From Chamaecyparis obtusa (lineage: Eukaryota > Streptophyta > Pinopsida > Cupressales > Cupressaceae), in contig BSBK01007741.1 in the NCBI GenBank assembly GCA_027943335.1, positions 62,001 through 126,000 on the forward strand: a stretch of 64,000 bases of DNA, in the 5' to 3' direction. Both the position numbers and the translations under genes were made by a program. Numbering within the stretch: the first letter of the stretch is position 1; each line of letters begins with the position of its first letter. This document shows, in pieces, positions 47,761 to 58,443 of the stretch. Under the pieces are notes generated by a model. It saw nothing but the letters and a program-made list of their open reading frames with translations. It did no database searches and had not been told where the DNA came from.

Positions 47761-49160
47761 CACAATCCTTATCAGAAGAAGAGAAACATAAATTTACTAC
47801 ATTCTTGACAGAAAAAAAGATCAACTTTGCATGGAAGTATTCAGATATGCCAGGGTTGGATCCAAATCTTATCATGCACCATCTATCCATTGCTCCTAGA
47901 GTAAAACCGGTCAAGCAAAAATTGAGAAAGATGCATCCTCATGTTCCACTTTTAGTCAAAGTTGAATTAGAGAAACTCCTAAAAGCTAGATTCATCCATG
48001 TCATAGACTATGCTGAGTGGATCTCCAACATTGTACTTGTTTCTAAACTAGATGGTTCAATCAGAGTGTGCACAGACTTTAGAGATGTGAACAGAGCATG
48101 CCCTAAGGATGATTTTCCACTGCCTAACATTGATATGATAGTGGACATGACTGCGGGCTATGAGATGTATTCTTTAATGGATGGCTTTTTTGGATACAAC
48201 CAAATCAAAATTGCTCCAGAAGACCAAGAAAAAATTTCTTTCACATGTGTGTGGGGAACCTTCTGTTGGAATCTTATGCCATTCAGACTCAAAAATGCTC
48301 GAGCTACATATCAAAGAGCAATGACATCTATTTTTCATGATATGATGCATAGAATGATGGAGGACTATGTTGATGATACCTTGGCAAAATCAATGATCAG
48401 AACTGAACATCTAATTGACTTGAGCATGATCCTAGACAGAATGGAAAATTTTAGTCTCCAACTAAATTCTAAGAAGTGTTCTTTTGGTGTCACTTCTGGA
48501 AATCTCTTAGGATACATAGTTTCAAAGAAAGGCATTGAAGTTGATCCGGCTAAAGTCAAGGCTATAATAGAGATGCAACCTCCCACAAATATCAGTCAAA
48601 TGAGGATGTTGCAAGGCAGAGTTCAATCTATCAGAAGATTCATATCACAGCTACCGGACATATCACAGCCTTTTACAAAAACATTACATAAAGGTGTGAC
48701 CTTTGCATGGAATGAAGAATGCAAGAACAACTTTAACCATATCAAGAAGTATCTATCAAATCTGCCTATCTTGATGCCTCCTATTCATGGGAAGCCATTG
48801 ATCTTGTATGTCTCTGCAACAACCACATCACTGGGGGCATTGCTAGCACAACATGATGAAGACAAAAAGGAAAGAGCCATTTATTATATAAGTAGAACAT
48901 TGGTGGCGTATGAAAAGAACTATTCTATGATTGAGAAAGCTTGTCTCACTGTGATCTTTGCATCACAGAAATTGAGACACTATATGCTAGCTTATACCAC
49001 ACATCTAGTAGCAAAAATTGATCCACTGAAATACCTACTAAGCAACGCTGCCCTCACTGGTAGACTGGCTAAATGGGTCATGCTTCTAAGCGAATTTGAC
49101 ATTGAATATGTTGAAAGAAAAGTTATAAAAGGTCAAGTTATTGCTGATCAACTAGCAGAT
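47761..49160 (+). pseudogene. G2 reverse transcriptase and first RNase H
   Basis: Open over its whole length. Landmarks: FAWKYSDMPGL, KVELEKLLKARFI, VCTDFRDVNRACPKDDFPLP, MDGFFGYNQI, a SFTCVWGTF block, MPFRLKNARATYQRAM (usually FGLKNAGATY, two Gly-to-Arg changes), and YVDD at about 48367-48378, the catalytic site. Then the connection, and gypsy RNase H (LILYVSATTTSLGALLAQ with the first Asp replaced, YEKNYSMIEKACL, DIEYVERK). It copies element RNA into DNA. The G-to-R changes next to the active-site region argue that it is dead even where open. Confidence 0.93.
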
Positions 49161-49199
49161 GCACCCATGTTTGATGACACACCAATGCAAATGGAATTT

Positions 49200-49733
49200 C
49201 CAGACTCATCTATTATGCACCTATCTTCTAGAGAATGGCAATTATTCTTTGATGGCTCCTATACACAGAATGGATCTAGAGCAGGCATATTGTTCCTAAC
49301 TCCCCAAGGATACTCAATCCCCAAAGCATTCTGATTAAAGTTTCCTTGCACAAACAATATTGCGGAATATGAAGCCCTTTTGAATGGTATGAAAATAGCA
49401 ATTGAATGGAGAGTAACAGAGCTACACATTCATGGAGACTCTCAACTTGTTATTCATCAAGTCAATGATGTGTACCAAACTAAAGATGAAAAACTCATTC
49501 CTTACAAAAGAATGGTCGATGATCTTAAGAAATATTTCATCTCTATCACATTTGAGCAAATTCCTAGAACAGAGAACAAGGCTGCCAATGCAATGGCAAC
49601 ACTATCTACTTTATTACAGCAGCCTGAACATGAGCTACGCTATGAGTTCCTAGTGGAAGCACTCTCTTATCCTACATATGACTCCCTCAAAACTCACATG
49701 ATTTGCACTATTGTAGGTCATGATTCATCCTGA
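49200..49733 (+). pseudogene. G2 second RNase H (archaeal-like, aRNH)
   Basis: WQLFFDGSYTQNGSRAGILF carries the first catalytic Asp (F-F-D-G-S); then AEYEALLNGMKIA with the Glu, HGDSQLVIHQV with the second Asp, and TENKAANAMATL with the last. This second RNase H after the gypsy one is diagnostic of the Tat lineage in plants. Stop TGA at 49332 splits it, and TGA 49731 separates it from integrase; both are one step from CGA. Confidence 0.88.
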
Positions 49734-50987
49734 TATAAAAACCTATTTTCCTATCTCCAAGACCAAATCATTCCTGATACCTTCAACCATCATGAAAAGA
49801 GATACCTTATCCGTAATGCCTCCCGATATGTCATCATTGGTAATGATCTATACAAACAAGGTCTAGATGGTACGCTACTTAGATGTTTAGAATGGGAAGA
49901 GTCTCAACGTGCATTAGAGGAAGTCCATGATGGTATTTGTGGGTCACACTCAAATGGTTTAACACTAGCTCAAAAAATTATTAGGGCTGGGTACTATTGG
50001 CCTAAAATGGAGAAAGAGGCTATCAAATTTGCTAAGAATTGTCAAAAGTGTCAAGTACATGGCAACCTAATTCATGCTCCAATGAGGGATCTAATCCCCT
50101 TTACAACACAATGACCTTTCCATCAATAGGCATTTGATCTTATCGGGATGATTCATCCTCATTCTTCTAATGGACATACCCATATAATCACAGCCACAGA
50201 TTATTTTACAAAATGGGTAGAAGCGGTCCCTTTGACATAAGCAATGGGGAAATAGATATCTATGTTCATATTGAACTATATCATATGCAGATATGGGATC
50301 CATCATTCCATAATCATAGATAATGGTGGGCAATTTAGGAATAAAGACCTCAATGATCTATGTGCCAAATTTAAGATCACCCAACATTTGTCTTCTATTT
50401 ACTATCCACAAGGGAATGGACAAGCAGAGGCTTCAAACAAAAATCTATTGAAGATCTTGCACAGAATAGTAAACAAAACTGGTAGAGACTGGCATCTCAT
50501 GATTAATCCAGCTCTATGGGCCTATAGAACAAGTATCAGAACACCTACTGGGGCTACACCTTTCACTTTAGTTTATGGGTCTGAAGTGGTACTACCTATT
50601 GAGGTTGAAATCCCATCACTCAGAATCAGAATGCATGGTCTAGTAACTGATGATGACTACAGAGTGTCTAGGTTACAAGAACTAGAACTACTAGATGAGT
50701 GTAGACAAGTAGCGTATGATCATCTCAGAGTATATCAGAAGAGAATGTCTAGAGGCTACAACAAGAAAGTCAGACACAGAGAATTTCAGGTTGGTGATCT
50801 AGTCTTGAGAGAAAATCCTAAAAATCAATCCCATCAAGAACACAAGGGGAAGTTTGAACCCAACTGGCTGGGTCCCTTTGTAATCACTGCTACTTTTAGC
50901 TCTGGTGCTTATCAACTCTCAATGACTAAAGGAGAACAGCTCCGAGAACCAATCAATGTTCTCCATCTGAAGAAATTCTATGCCTAA
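49734..50987 (+). pseudogene. G2 integrase
   Basis: HHCC finger: H-DGICGS-H, then C-QK-C about 30 residues on (NCQKCQ). Core: FDLIGMIHP, IIDNGGQFRN and GNGQAEASNK give the D, D, E residues. C-terminal DNA-binding part: FQVGDLVLRENPKN and FEPNWLGPFVI. It ends at the TAA after KKFYA (50985). There is no chromodomain. It inserts element DNA and makes the five-base duplication. Stops at 50112 and 50127 replace Trp codons (WPFHQWAFDL in relatives); those at 50238 and 50253 replace Gln. Confidence 0.93.
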
Positions 50988-51056
50988 GGCATTCAGTATA
51001 TGGTTAAATATCCTGAAAAAATCCTAAAAATCAGAAAATGTCCTAAAAAAAATGAA

Positions 51057-51267
51057 CATCTTGGTGAAAACCTAGCAATAGGTGCCTTGATGATTCGCCA
51101 AAAAAAAAAAAAAAAATTGAAAAAAATTGAAAAAAAAATTGAAAAATGAAAAATACAAAAAAAAAAAAAAAAAAAGTGCCTTGGTGAAAACCTGGAAACA
51201 GGCGCCTTGGTAGCAAAAATAGAATCTCTGCCAAGATGGTGAAAACCCAGCAAATGGGTGCCACTTG
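51057..51267 (+). ncRNA. G2 hairpin cassette: three GGTG-A4 hairpins
   Basis: Unit 1 (51057-51092): outer CATC/GATG, lower GGTG/TGCC, bulge AAAA, upper CCTA/TAGG, loop GCAA. Unit 2 (51178-51211): outer GCC/GGT, lower GGTG/CGCC, bulge AAAA, upper CCTG/CAGG, loop GAAA. Unit 3 (51232-51267): outer CAAG/CTTG, lower GGTG/TGCC, bulge AAAA, upper CCCA/TGGG, loop GCAAA. Units 1 and 2 have a UU/UU internal loop between outer and lower stems. An A-rich tract of about 80 bases separates 1 and 2. The stems change on both sides together. It begins 70 bases after the integrase stop. Confidence 0.65.
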
Positions 51268-53373
51268 TTCCAAATGCTCCATCTATCAATGCAATCTTGG
51301 TCTTTCCTAACTTTCAGTCTTGCTTTAGTTTGTACATATCTCCCAGTTTGTTTCTGCATTTCCAGTTTTCAATAAGTCAGTCTGTACACCAACCAGCTCA
51401 AGCGTCTGTATCCTATCAATGTTTAACACTTAGGGGCAATCAATGTCATATCCTATGGTCTCCCATTTATTTGAGACGTATCATATCCAATCAGAATCCT
51501 TTGAAGCTTCATTTGAGTCAGTCAGTCAGTCTTATCTACAAAAAGAACTTTGCATCTACAACACGGCAATCAAACATCAAAACTCAATTGAAAACAATCT
51601 ATGCTTTTTACATGCTTTTATCTCCTTGTATGCTTATTGATTCACATTGAGATTTTTGCATATTGTGTCCCTTCAAGCTCTTCGATAATGTCCTTTATAG
51701 GATTTAGAGAGTGATGAATGGGGGCATAATCTTTTCTTTGTCTTCTGCTTGTATGTGAAAATCTAACAACTTTGGAAATTTCGGATTGAAATGGTGTCCA
51801 ACTGTAAGAGCCTCTATCTCGAATTGGATGGCCATGCGTACCTCAACCATTGATACCCATAAAATTCAAGGAAGTTTGATCTAACTATTGTCTTTTTGAG
51901 TGAGTTCTTTCTACTACTGTGAAACGCGATCTTGCCTAAGGATGTGAATGATAAAGGGTCACTACGGGTAATTCACATTGGATTTAGTATGATCTCTTGA
52001 TTGTTTGTTGTGTTTGTCATGCAAGGCATATTTAGGTCATCACGATGTTTATGTTTTGATGCTTCTACAAATTGCTATATCAAAATGGACATGATATTTA
52101 GGTCATCCTAGTGTTTATGCCTTGGTACTTATATCTAATCTGACATTCCAAAAATAAAATCAATATTCATATGTCCATGGTTGTTTAACCAGTGGAGGTT
52201 GTATTGATTCTTGTGCATACAAATCAATATTCATATGTCTATAGTTTTTCATAGCTAGTGGGCATTGTATTGATTTATCCGGTTACCTAAAAGTTCAATG
52301 ATGATAACAAATTGACATACGATTAGTGACTAGGTCCTAGGTATTAGGTTGCATTTCATTTTGCATGTCTCTTTGCATTTTGCATGTTTGCATGATCTCA
52401 CAATGGCTAAACAAACTTCAATGCTTAAACAATTCTCCACTCACATCTTCAAATCTAACAAGAGCTGAATCTCACATGAAGGTTCCTCCAATGAAGCAAC
52501 AAGTAGAATCATTTTTCAGGATCAAAATTCAAATCTGAGATCATTCATATTATTAACTACTTGCATAATCGACCTTCAATCATCACAGAAATCCAGTATT
52601 CAACTTAACTGATTATCTTACATCAAACTATCAAAATTTCAACTTGGTCAACCATGGTCAACTCATGGTCAAACCTAGTCAAACTTAGTCTCTAGGACCT
52701 CTAAACGATGTAGAATGCATTCACCAGATGTGTTTAACCACTTCTCTAATCAATTAACATGCTTCTAAACTCTCAATGCTGACTTTTCTTGTCAGATTTC
52801 AATTTTAATCCCGAAGGGGGCATGGTATTGCACATCAATTCAAAGTCTGTAAATCAAAATTCTATCAATCAAATCTATCAATATCTTTCATCAGTGATCA
52901 AGACAAACAATCACGTCTAGTTACTGATTCATCAAAAGTCCTCATCGCTTGGGGCAAATCTATCATCACTTGGGGCATATCAGATTCATCAAGATCCATA
53001 TCAATCTAGTATTCTCCTAATCTTGTAAACTGTATCAGTTTTTGCAACCATCAGATCATAGTGTTCTTTCCTTGGTTCTTCGATGACTGAAGGGTTTGCA
53101 TGTGATACCTAGTAGTTCTGCTAAGACAATCGAGTCTAGAACGGGTCACTCACTTCTTTGCAATCCTAAGGTTTGGAATCAGGCGTTTTGACACTTTTTC
53201 ACAATCATAGGTTCATTTGCTGTTATAGTAAACATTATCTTTGGTCATTTAGGACCTATTATCTCCATATCAAATCAATATCAATCAGCTTCTGTCTCAA
53301 TTTCAAACATCAATTTCATATCTCTATCAAACACAGACTATCTTTGAACCACTGCGCTTCGCACAGTAATTCA
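51268..53373 (+). other. G2 3' spacer, conserved with G1, no gene
   Basis: About 2.1 kb without a supported frame, matching 34861-36900 in reverse. The short open stretches are Ser/Tyr/Phe-rich and not shared in frame with G1, so I treat them as chance. Confidence 0.65.
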
Positions 53374-53388
53374 AAGAGGGGCAAAATG
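53374..53388 (+). other. Polypurine tract of G2
   Basis: CAAAGAGGGGCAAAA directly before TGTAATACC, identical to G1. Confidence 0.88.
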
Positions 53389-54644
53389 TAATACCCCAAA
53401 AATGGGCTATAAGTTCATTAATCTCCTACATCTTCAATTTGAATGAAATCGACATCAAAGTCCTAATCTAAGGCACATCTAAACATCATTGAATCATAAT
53501 TGATTATCTTCAATTCTACATCGGGGAATATTCCTAGTAATATTCCTAATCATCATAATTATCTTTAATTTTATAATTATTTGGCAATAAATCACATTTA
53601 TCCTAAAATTTGATTAATTAAATATTTTGCATATTTAATTAATTTGATTTAATATTTGCCACTTAATTTTTTAATTAAATTTAATTCTATCTATTATTAA
53701 TTGTATTATTTAATTTTGACAATAAATCAAAATTCCTATGAATAATTGATTAAATTCTTATTTAATCAATTAAAGCATGTTGTCATTATTTAATAATATA
53801 ATTTTTAATAAAAGTTTGGTAAAATAGTTAATTAACCCATAAATTAATTATTTTATTTCAAAAAGCAGTTAAGTTGAAAATAAATCACTTTATTTATTTA
53901 TTAAATCATAATTATCCATGTGCACATTCAAGGACCAGTTAAAACTCAAATTGGAAAATCAATGCAAGTTGTTAGCTTTTTGAAACTCAACATCTTTTTG
54001 AGTTTTAAAGTTGATCTAAACTTCTAATTCAAGTTAAACTGTGCTTTTGCATGATTTTTGTGACTTAATTATCTGTTATTTAAAAATAACTCAAAAATAA
54101 ACCTGAGTTATTTGAGTGATTTATGGCTTTCTTCCATGCACCTCCAAAGCCTTGGATTTCTATAAAAACAAGCCTCAGCTCATCTCAAAGCATCTCATAT
54201 TTTTGCACAATCACGTTGGAGAATTGGAATTGGGAGAATCAAAGCTTATTGCGAATCAAGGCTATTGTGAGATCAATTTGTTTTTTTTACATTCATTTAG
54301 ATTCTTTTTCATATCATTATTAAATCATTTTAGCATATCAATTTCCATATTAGCATAGATTCATATCAGTTTTTATCATTCTTATTGCATAGAAATACCA
54401 AAAAAAATAGCTTAATTGCATTCAATTCATATCTAGATCAATTGCATTCAAATCCTTCGTTTAGGTGTCGTCTAGGTCACTGATCTCGATAACAATCTGA
54501 GAACATTAATCTCGCACCTACTAGAAGGCAGTAAATTGCTTGGTTAAATTAGATTTCAATTTTGCATGATTTTGATTATAGCTAACCTCTAATGTTTTAC
54601 TGAAGTGTTGTGTTTACATATCAGGTACAATTTTCACACACACA
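53389..54644 (+). repeat. 3' LTR of G2
   Basis: 1256 bases. TATA box at 54160-54167. It carries a 2-base loss in an A run near the start and a one-base gain near 53940 relative to the 5' copy. Its end (five CA) is followed by gcaaa. Confidence 0.95.
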
Positions 54645-55979
54645 GCAAAGACTTAGGAAGAGTAGAAAGTGGAAACGAACATGAAGTGGTAGAATAAGAA
54701 GATGGAAGACTTTGATCTTGACAAGGATCTTTGGATAGCACAAGCGTACAATTTTTTTCTTGATTTTCAATAGGCTTAACATTGGAAGTAACAACACCAT
54801 TTTTACCAACCTTAATGGAAGTATCATCTTTGGAAATTGGAATTGGGGTAGGGCTATTTTGATTGTCAATAAGTTCACCAGTGTAAGTAGTATCATGATC
54901 TTTCTTAGGAGAAGACTTAAGAAATGATGGAATGCATGAGAAAGGGTGTGCAAGATCAAAAGAACCCTGAAGCAGATAAGAGACATCATGAAAAAGAGTG
55001 GATGACATGGAAGGTTCTTGATCTTGATCTTTCTTTATGATCTTTTCTTCATCATTTTTAGAGTCCTCTTGACATGGAGCCACTTCTAAGGACAAGGAAG
55101 CATGTTGGGATTGTATGGAAGACTTTGAAAGAGATGGTGAAGGAATAACTGAAGTAGGCATTATAGTGTATAAAGGATTAGGCTCTTTGGGTTTAGCATT
55201 ATTGAAAGTATTTGCAGCCAAGTGAAGGCTAGCGTGAGTTTCTTTAAGAGGTAGCCCTTGAGGATAACTATAGGAAACCACATGAAAAGTATTAGGACCT
55301 TTGGTGGATGAAGGACTTGTGAAAGATTTGATAGGCTTGGAAGCTTTAGGAAATGTATGGGTATTGGAGGAAGTAGGGGATGGAAGAGAACCACCACAAG
55401 ACAAAGGTTCAACACTAACATGACCTTTCTTGAGAGTGTAATCTTTATTTTCAGCATGAGAATTTTTAGAGGAGAGATCCTTATAGTATTGACATTTATA
55501 ATCAGTGCAGAAGGCTTTCTCTTCTTCCAGTGAAATAGATGGATCATCTAGGTATTGTGCACAAAGATCATCAAAGTCTCTTTCAAAATTAGAATCATAT
55601 GGATCACCATCATGATCTATCCAATGTGATGTCCCATTTCTAGTAAGCATGGGCACATGATGAGGAGGACTCTTGGGAATAGAGGTGTCATAGGTATCAT
55701 TATATTGTTTGTCATCATAGTCATCGTAGTCTTCAAAGATGGGACACTCTCCATGGAAGAGGTATCATAAGGGTTGTCACATTGCTCACATTCTGTCTGG
55801 GGGCATGCTGACATGTACAAGTCTTTATCAAATGGAAAAGGGCATAGAGCTTCCATGGAGAAATATTTAGGTTCCTTTTCTTTCTCAAGTTTGTTAAGCT
55901 CGACTTGCATAGCATACATCTGTTTCATCATAGCAATGATTAGAGTTTCTTCCTCATGTGAACTGATTCTTTCAGACAT
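54645..55979 (-). pseudogene. G1 unknown frame, N-terminal part, with gag-derived start
   Basis: Starts MSERISSHEEETLI (55979). The first 60 codons include LNKLEKEKEPKYFSMEALC and FPFDKDLYM, matching the middle of G2 gag, after which similarity ends. A one-base shift near 55745 moves into a frame open to 54645 (FEDYDDYDDKQYNDTYD, then DGDPYDSNFERDFDDL, DDPSISLEEEKAFC, KCQYYKDL), then a long Ser/Pro/Lys-rich part with little order. Interrupted at 54645 by G2, the frame continues at 39380. It is a gag-head fused to an unknown acidic and disordered protein of about 600 codons in total. Confidence 0.65.
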
Positions 55980-58416
55980 GTTAGGAGTTTTAGGACTCCC
56001 TGGAATAGATTGATGTAGAGTTTTTTGATTGACTCCTTGAATTGATGGAGGAGGAGGAATCGAGCATGGAAGTGACAGAAGAGATGAATAGAAGAAAATA
56101 GACTAGATAAAAAGAGGAAAAGAATCAAGAAGACGTGAAGAGTTTAGGAAGAAGAGAAAGGATGGAAATGGGAGACTAGGAAGACATGAGAGATGTGGAA
56201 GAAAGAAGACCAAGAGTCATTTTGTGCAAATTGATACCATTTAAGTTCATTTGGATGTTGAGCAACATGTCATAGCACCTGAGATTTGACCCAGACCGAC
56301 CAAGGATGACTAGAAATGACAAGAATCAGTTCGTTATTTTGACAGAATTTGGGAGTAGGCTGTAAAAATTGGATTTCTAACAAATTTGACCAATCTCTGA
56401 CAACTTTGACTTTGGCTTTGCTATGAGTTTTGAAATTTTAAGATGACTTTTGACACCAGAAATGATTTTTGCTTCAAATTTGCAATTTTTCAATTTTTCA
56501 ATATCTGTTTGTTGGCAATTTTTTCTGTCTAATTTTTGAAGATCTATGTAAAAGTTTGTCTCAAGTGACCAAGAAGATATCAAGCACACAAAACAATAAG
56601 CAAGGGAAGCAAATAATCATCTGAAAATAATGAACAAGGGCAAAAGAAACCTTGTATATGAACAAGCAATAGTAACTTATTGTGCTAATCCCTAGAAATA
56701 CTACTTGTGTATGTTCCAAAAAGTTTTTCAATAACACACATATTCCTAGAAAGTGAAAAATTTGGCCTCACTAGGGTTTGTAGTAATGGTCTAACTCTGC
56801 AACTTTTGTGATCTCAAGAGGGTGAACTCCAATCCAGCTGCACTGGGGTTTTGACACAGAGTAAGAATTTAATCAATCAGGAGTTGCTAGGGAGATCTGA
56901 CAGCCCAACAAGAGACCACACCTATGAAGATTTCTTCCACAAGGACATTTATATAGCAGCTGCTGCTACCATGGTGAAAATGGCTATTACTGCTTGAGGT
57001 TCCATCCACGTGGTTGACCCAATTAAGGGAATATCCACTATGGTTAACCCTCTCTAAAGGTGACTCACAAAAGATACCACATGGAGACTGGTTCCAGATT
57101 CAAGGATCTGAATTTCTGATACTACCCAAAAAGGGAGTAGAGCATAGTCCTCTAGCCTTTTCACTTTTAACCAAAACAAAGCAAACAAATTAATTTGACA
57201 TGCTAAGACCAAGATTATCTCACAAAGATCTATGATTTCAATCATTTATAATCTATCAACCCCTCTGGAGAGAGAATATATCAATCAAAAGTTGAAGACA
57301 CACAAATCTAGTAGAACGTGAGATGCCCTCAGTATCCTCCCTACCTACAAGCGTTCTCTCATCGAGAAGAGCTTCACTGGAAACCCACTCTCTCAAGAAC
57401 CACAAATAGTGTTCATAGGGCCTATTTACTATGTGTAACAGATATGCGAAAAGAAAATCTATGTTCTTTTTAGAGCCCAAAACTGAAGTGTGAATTATGA
57501 AAGCAAGAAAGGCACACAAGCTTGACACACGAGAGTTTGTTTTATGTCCCAAAATGAAGTGTTATCAGATGTAATAGAATACTTGAGTTCCTCACAATGT
57601 GCTTAGTAAATTTTACCTATTTTAGCAATTTTTGTTGAGCTTTTCCATGCAAGCAAGCCACGAATTCTCCAACAAGCAAACAAGCAAACAAGCAAACAAG
57701 AAAACAAGATATGCAATGTATATTCAACTTATGCAAACCCTAGGGTTAGATCTGAAAACCAATTTTTAAGAGAAATAATAACTAGAAAATAATCCAAATG
57801 ACAACTCATATCATGCATTGAATCATATGAAAAATAACTGCATACCCATCACAAATTTTTATTTTTTTTGCACTTGACCTAGTCAACAAGATCTAATTTT
57901 TTTCATATGATTTCAGCCATAAAAATAGAAATGTAAAACAAAGACCCATTCTAAAAAATAGAGAGCTTTCTAAAAATATAAAAATTTTAGAAAAATCTCT
58001 TCATTTGTGCCCTAGAGACCCTTTTTACTAAAATAGACGAGTTTTTGTAAATCGACTATTTGAGCTATTATATTGCATCCAAATTTAAAACATAAAGAAT
58101 GGACCCCCTGTATAATTTAAAGATCTTTCCAAAAATGTAAAAATTTCTTGAAAATATGATGATTTTCACCAAAAATAAATTATTTATGAAAAATAGAGAA
58201 AAAATTATTAAAAATTCAAAATATCTCAAAAAATTTTGAATTTTTTATCGAATCTTCCTTGATATGCCTTCAACTTGCCAAAAAAAATTCAGACCAAAAA
58301 TCCAAGGCATTTTGGAGATAAAATTAATTTTTTGAAAATTTAAGGTTTTAGTCTCCAAGTAAATCTACACAAGGGAGTTAGCTCCAAAAAAATAACTAAA
58401 ACTAGCATGTAAAGGT
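55980..58416 (-). other. G1 leader, conserved with the G2 leader, no gene
   Basis: Contains counterparts of G2 leader sequence: the palindromic hairpin near 57250-57290, the 'ctatataaatgtccttgtggaag' passage near 56940, and the 'ttttggaaag'-type AT-rich repeats near 57900-58150. A direct repeat 'aagcaaacaagc' lies at about 57675-57700. No reading frame supported. Confidence 0.6.
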
Positions 58417-58420
58417 GGGT

Positions 58421-58440
58421 TGCCCCACGATGGGCACCAG
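58421..58440 (-). other. Primer binding site of G1
   Basis: The minus strand reads TGGTGCCCATCGTGGGGCA three to four bases from the LTR, one change from G2. Confidence 0.75.
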
Positions 58441-58443
58441 AAA

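Larger units (their letters stand above)
39381..54644 (+). mobile_element. Element G2: near-complete Tat-lineage gypsy retrotransposon
   Basis: 15,264 bases, exact duplication GCAAA (39376-39380 and 54645-54649). Layout: LTR, primer site, 2.9 kb leader, gag, protease, G-patch, linker, RT, RNase H, second RNase H, integrase, 2.4 kb 3' spacer, purine tract, LTR. By eye the LTRs differ at about 28 of 1256 positions (23 transitions, 5 transversions) plus two small gaps. Gag and pol share one frame with twelve nonsense codons and two compensating frameshifts, so it is dead but young relative to its hosts. Confidence 0.95.

Noticed and set aside
51101..51175. Long A runs as a LINE poly(A) tail or sequencing artefact
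   Set aside because: The tract is flanked by hairpin units and has a counterpart at the same place in G1 on the other strand (about 36995-37075), so it belongs to the family.
51258..51650. Open stretch in the G2 3' spacer as an env-like gene
   Set aside because: Not conserved in frame with the matching G1 sequence and lacks signal peptide, cysteines or membrane anchor.
54621..54989. Leu-rich reverse frame beside the G1 frame
   Set aside because: An alternative-frame shadow of the Ser/Pro/Lys-rich G1 reading frame that is continuous across the G2 insertion.
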